From Anaerolineales bacterium (GTDB taxonomy: Bacteria > Chloroflexota > Anaerolineae > 4572-78 > NAK82): DNA of 8,187 bases. Within the stretch, counting starts at the first letter, position 1; each line of letters opens with the position of its first letter. The notes under the pieces were generated by a model. It searched no databases and was not told where the DNA came from. It worked only from the letters and a program-made list of their open reading frames with translations. The stretch lies in NCBI GenBank assembly GCA_024643945.1, contig JAHELX010000254.1:1-8187 (forward strand), given 5' to 3'. Shown here one piece after another: positions 5,799 to 8,187 of the stretch. A program made the position numbers and the translations under genes.

Positions 5799-5994
5799 CT
5801 GGATTTACCTCAAATTACATACCGATGTGGTCCTCACAGGCAGGTAATGCAGCTGGGGCACGAGGAGAAGCGCAGGAAAGGAGGTGGGTAAAGGGCACTG
5901 CATACTTGGCGATCACTTCAGTATATGGTTAGGCTGACACTTCAAAGAGTCAGCAGCGTTGCAACAGGAATAACTATCTTTAGGAGGAAGCACA
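5799..5994. other. Leader region before the solute-binding protein gene
   Basis: No gene is evident. The stretch contains an isolated purine-rich AAAGGAGGTGGG run (5877-5888) not followed by a usable open frame, a 22-bp palindrome (5933-5954) and the AGGAGG ribosome binding site of the next gene. I see no strong sigma-70 promoter, so the transporter may be read from upstream or from an unrecognised promoter. Confidence 0.45.
5933..5954. promoter_or_regulatory. 22-bp palindrome upstream of the binding-protein gene
   Basis: GCTGAC (5933-5938) pairs with GTCAGC (5949-5954) and CT with AG inside, around a TCAA loop, 40 bp before the start codon. It could be an RNA hairpin in the leader or an operator. 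It lacks the central CG and the ATCTA half-sites of the lacI palindrome. Confidence 0.35.
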
Positions 5995-7473
5995 ATGACC
6001 TCAGTAACTCAGAAATCGGATGAGAATGGCACCAAAGGTCGCATTTCGAGGCGTGAATTCCTGCGTATATCGGCCGGACTTACAGCAGCTTCGATGATTG
6101 GTAGCGGTTGTCAACTGGTCTCTACGCCCGCCCCTACGAAAGTGCCGGCAGCTACAGCCACTCAAGCGCCAGCGGCTGCACCCGCAGTCACGTCGGTGCC
6201 AGCAGCAGCCACAGGCCTTCTCCCGCCGCCAGTGAAGGCCAGTCGCCCGACTACTATCACTTGGTGGCACTGGGTTGGATTCCACACCGATACAATCAAT
6301 AAGCTGGCGCAAGAGTACCAGAAGCAGTACGATCCGAACCTCTCCCTGGAATCCACGGCGTACCCGACAACTGACCAGATGTTTCCGGCAGCGAAGGCCG
6401 CCTTGCTAGGCGGCGGTGGCCCAGATATCCTGAGTGTTGTACCGGGCGGCAATATGGTCGAATACGTGCTGAATGAGCAGCTCGTCCCCTACACGCAGGC
6501 GTTCCTGCAAGATCCAGAGTGGAAGCAGAGCTTCTATCCACATGTGCTGGATATGATGACCATAAACAGCGAGGTGTGGGGCGTTACCCCCCTCACCAAC
6601 GCTGTCGCCCTGTGGTACAACAAGTCAGTACTGGACAAGTACAACCTAGAGGTTCCGACCACACTGGACGAGCTGAAGCATGCTGGGGAAGTCCTTAATT
6701 CGGCGGCGATCATTCCGGTGGCTTGGTCAGCGGGGGAGAGCCTAAACCATATGCTGTGGCTCTACTGTTCGATGGTAGCCGCACTGGGTATCACTAACAT
6801 GATGCGGCAGGCCGACGTTGGGAAGGTATCCTGGACCACTCCAGAGCTCGTCCAGGCGATGGAGCTCTCACTCGATCTGGCCAAGGCCAAGATCTTCTCA
6901 CCGGGAGTCCTGGGCTTGAAGCAGCCGGAAGCTATCAAGCTACTGGCCACCGGCAAGGCCGCCATGTTGTTGGGTGGTAGTTGGATCCGCTCAACGCTGC
7001 GCCAGGCGCTTGAGCCAGGCGTGGAGATAGGCTTTGCACCCTTCCCGGCGTTGAAGCCAGGTGGTAGCCTGACGGCCCTATTCAGCCTTGGGGTCATTCT
7101 ATGTGTCAACGCTAACAGCAAGTACAAAGACCTGGCCTTCGAGATGGCGCGCTGGATAACAGGAAACCCGGGGCGGGCTACTTACGTGGCAGGTATCGGC
7201 ATCCCGCCAAGTGGACCACTGACGCCTGAAGGGGAGGAAGAGGTGGAAGCTACCCTGGAAGATTCCCTTTGGCCGCAGATTATGGAAGTTCAGTCGTACG
7301 CGAAGGCGGTACGAGAGCTATTCACACCTGAGGTACAGCAGGCGCTAGGAGAGGGAACTCAGGCGGTGCTGCTTGGGAACAACACACCAAAGGAGGCCTG
7401 TCAGCAAATTGAGGAAGTCTCTAAGAAGGTAGGACCCCGAAAGTTTAGTCTACCCGAGTGGAACCCGAAGTAG
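5995..7473 (+). CDS. ABC transporter sugar-binding lipoprotein (extracellular solute-binding protein family 1), Tat signal
   Basis: The 492-residue protein is the external receptor of a carbohydrate ABC importer. The N-terminus has a twin-arginine motif SRREFLR (18-24), a hydrophobic helix, and a Cys at 39 in MIGSGC that resembles a lipobox, although Gly36 at the -3 position is not the usual Leu/Val/Ile. A flexible Pro/Ala/Thr-rich linker follows (about 42-78). The binding domain (about 85-440) shows the family 1 pattern: TITWWHWVGFHTDTINKLAQ, GGGGPDILSVV, VWGVTPLTNAVALWYNKSVL, TGKAAMLLGGSWI, and Trp/Tyr residues suited to stacking on sugars. AGGAGG (5982-5987) stands 7 nt before the ATG. A permease gene follows 105 bp downstream after a strong hairpin, as in CUT1-type operons, and a LacI-family regulator lies upstream. 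The ligand is unknown; oligosaccharide, sugar or polyol are all possible. Confidence 0.95.
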   Translation: MTSVTQKSDENGTKGRISRREFLRISAGLTAASMIGSGCQLVSTPAPTKVPAATATQAPAAAPAVTSVPAAATGLLPPPVKASRPTTITWWHWVGFHTDTINKLAQEYQKQYDPNLSLESTAYPTTDQMFPAAKAALLGGGGPDILSVVPGGNMVEYVLNEQLVPYTQAFLQDPEWKQSFYPHVLDMMTINSEVWGVTPLTNAVALWYNKSVLDKYNLEVPTTLDELKHAGEVLNSAAIIPVAWSAGESLNHMLWLYCSMVAALGITNMMRQADVGKVSWTTPELVQAMELSLDLAKAKIFSPGVLGLKQPEAIKLLATGKAAMLLGGSWIRSTLRQALEPGVEIGFAPFPALKPGGSLTALFSLGVILCVNANSKYKDLAFEMARWITGNPGRATYVAGIGIPPSGPLTPEGEEEVEATLEDSLWPQIMEVQSYAKAVRELFTPEVQQALGEGTQAVLLGNNTPKEACQQIEEVSKKVGPRKFSLPEWNPK

Positions 7474-7530
7474 CGCCATGGGAAAGCGTACCCAATGCTC
7501 CTCACCGTCGAGCCTGATCTCTTGACTCAT

Positions 7531-7562
7531 TGGCGGACTCCTCTAACCGGAGGAGTCCGCCA
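7531..7562 (+). promoter_or_regulatory. Perfect 13-bp intercistronic hairpin between binding protein and permease
   Basis: TGGCGGACTCCTC (7531-7543) and GAGGAGTCCGCCA (7550-7562) form a perfect 13-bp GC-rich stem with a 6-nt TAACCG loop. It starts 58 bp after the binding-protein stop and ends 17 bp before the permease start. No T-run follows, so it is not a classic intrinsic terminator. Stable hairpins at this place in sugar-importer operons typically stabilise the upstream message or partly stop transcription, giving more binding protein than permease. Confidence 0.75.
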
Positions 7563-7578
7563 TGCACGGAGAACAAAC

Positions 7579-8187
7579 ATGGCATCTCCAACCCTTTCAG
7601 TCGGCACTAGACGATGGTGGCGCTTTCGCCGTCACCTGACAGGCTATGCCTTTGTGTTCCCAGCGCTTGTTGTGTATGTCGCCTTCATCGCCTATCCCGT
7701 TATCTACACCTTCGCTCTGAGTTTCCATGAATGGTCGGGGTTGTCCCCTCAGTGGGGCCCTTTCGTAGGGTTCGGTAGTTACGCGGCCGTAGTGCAGGAC
7801 CCCGTCTTTTGGAAGTCAATCCGTAACAATCTGCAGTTCGTGCTGACCCGAACGACCTTGGAGATAGGCCTTGCGCTGTTTCTGGCCCTGATCCTCAGCA
7901 CCCGTCTGCCAGGTCGGCGAATCCTGCGGACGCTGCTCTTCGTGCCCGTGGTCTTGCCGCTTATCGCCGCAACACTCGTTTTTGCCAATGTGTATGAGCC
8001 GACTACAGGGACGCTGAATAATCTACTGCGCACCGTCGGATTGGGCTTTCTTGCGCAGCAGTGGTTAGGTGATCCCAAAGTGGCCTTATGGGCGGTAACC
8101 GCCATCTCTATTTGGAAGAACATTGGCTTTAGCATGGTCATCCTACTGGCTGGACTCCAGAGCTTGCCGGAGGAGGTGATTGAGGCA
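7579..8187 (+). CDS. ABC sugar transporter permease, MalF/UgpA-type (gene runs off the right edge)
   Basis: From ATG 7579, with GGAG (7568-7571) 7 nt upstream, 203 codons stay open to the window end. The product is an inner-membrane channel subunit of a binding-protein-dependent sugar importer (BPD_transp_1 family, CUT1 type). Hydrophobic segments are seen at about 22-48 (TGYAFVFPALVVYVAFIAYP), 92-108 (TTLEIGLALFLALIL), 116-137 (LRTLLFVPVVLPLIAATLVF) and 169-192 (ALWAVTAISIW, GFSMVILLAGLQ). The N-terminal RRWWRFRRH is a typical positive-inside cytoplasmic end. LPEEVIEA at 196-203 is the start of the EAA loop that docks on the ATPase. A second permease should follow outside the window. The gene is intact as far as seen and lies in the same operon as the binding protein. 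An ATG at 7562 inside the hairpin is out of frame and soon stops. Confidence 0.94.
   Translation, partial: MASPTLSVGTRRWWRFRRHLTGYAFVFPALVVYVAFIAYPVIYTFALSFHEWSGLSPQWGPFVGFGSYAAVVQDPVFWKSIRNNLQFVLTRTTLEIGLALFLALILSTRLPGRRILRTLLFVPVVLPLIAATLVFANVYEPTTGTLNNLLRTVGLGFLAQQWLGDPKVALWAVTAISIWKNIGFSMVILLAGLQSLPEEVIEA

Noticed and set aside
5558..5932. A 124-codon gene starting at TTG 5558
   Set aside because: Its first 45 residues are the LacI C-terminal remnant and the rest is out of frame after an insertion; there is no suitable ribosome binding site.
7531..7562. Rho-independent terminator ending the operon after the binding protein
   Set aside because: No T-run follows the stem, and a co-oriented permease of the same transporter starts 17 bp later.
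7779..8141. Minus-strand open frame of 120 codons
   Set aside because: It is the antisense shadow of the permease gene, which is clearly coding on the plus strand.
1..8187. CRISPR array, tRNA/rRNA genes, toxin-antitoxin or anti-phage defence genes
   Set aside because: No regularly spaced repeats, cloverleaf-like sequences or signature proteins of these systems were found on either strand.

Overview
The window looks like a piece of a bacterial chromosome, probably from a Chloroflexota-type organism. This is an inference from the style of the genes: a twin-arginine lipoprotein binding protein with a Pro/Ala/Thr-rich linker, an actinobacterial/chloroflexal-type inositol-phosphate synthase fragment, and ISKra4 and IS481-like insertion sequences. 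No marker gene fixes the taxon.

The left third (1-2450) is a pile-up of mobile DNA. It starts with the N-terminal 109 codons of a probable transposase on the minus strand, running off the left edge. Next is a complete 1475-bp IS481-like element (468-1942) with 52-bp terminal inverted repeats and one intact DDE transposase. Abutting its right end is the decayed N-terminal third of an ISKra4-type transposase on the minus strand. No target-site duplication is visible around the IS481-like element, so its flanks have probably been rearranged.

From 2451 to 3180 there is a gene-poor leader that ends in a strong sigma-70 promoter (TTGACA-17-TATGAT). A LacI-type palindrome centred on CpG overlaps the expected transcription start, and a weaker relative of it lies about 184 bp upstream. 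These sites precede an intact LacI-family regulator (3189-4205), which suggests autorepression.

The right half (4301-8187) is a carbohydrate or cyclitol locus, partly in ruins. The first part of a myo-inositol-1-phosphate synthase gene is fused out of frame to the C-terminal half of a sugar-phosphate isomerase/epimerase (IolE/IolI-like TIM barrel), which carries a further frameshift. A scrambled stretch with an excisionase-like HTH fragment follows, then a degenerate second LacI C-terminus. After that comes the intact start of an ABC sugar importer: a Tat-type lipoprotein solute-binding protein (5995-7473), a perfect 13-bp intercistronic hairpin, and the first membrane permease (7579 onward, cut by the right edge).

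The intact parts fit one model: a LacI regulator controlling uptake of a sugar or polyol by a CUT1-type ABC transporter, beside cytoplasmic enzymes since lost to deletion and frameshift. I see no CRISPR array, RNA gene, toxin-antitoxin pair, defence island or clearly new multi-gene system. The most interesting signals are the two-site architecture of the IS ends, the candidate LacI operators, the chimeric enzyme pseudogene and the duplicated, decaying regulator.
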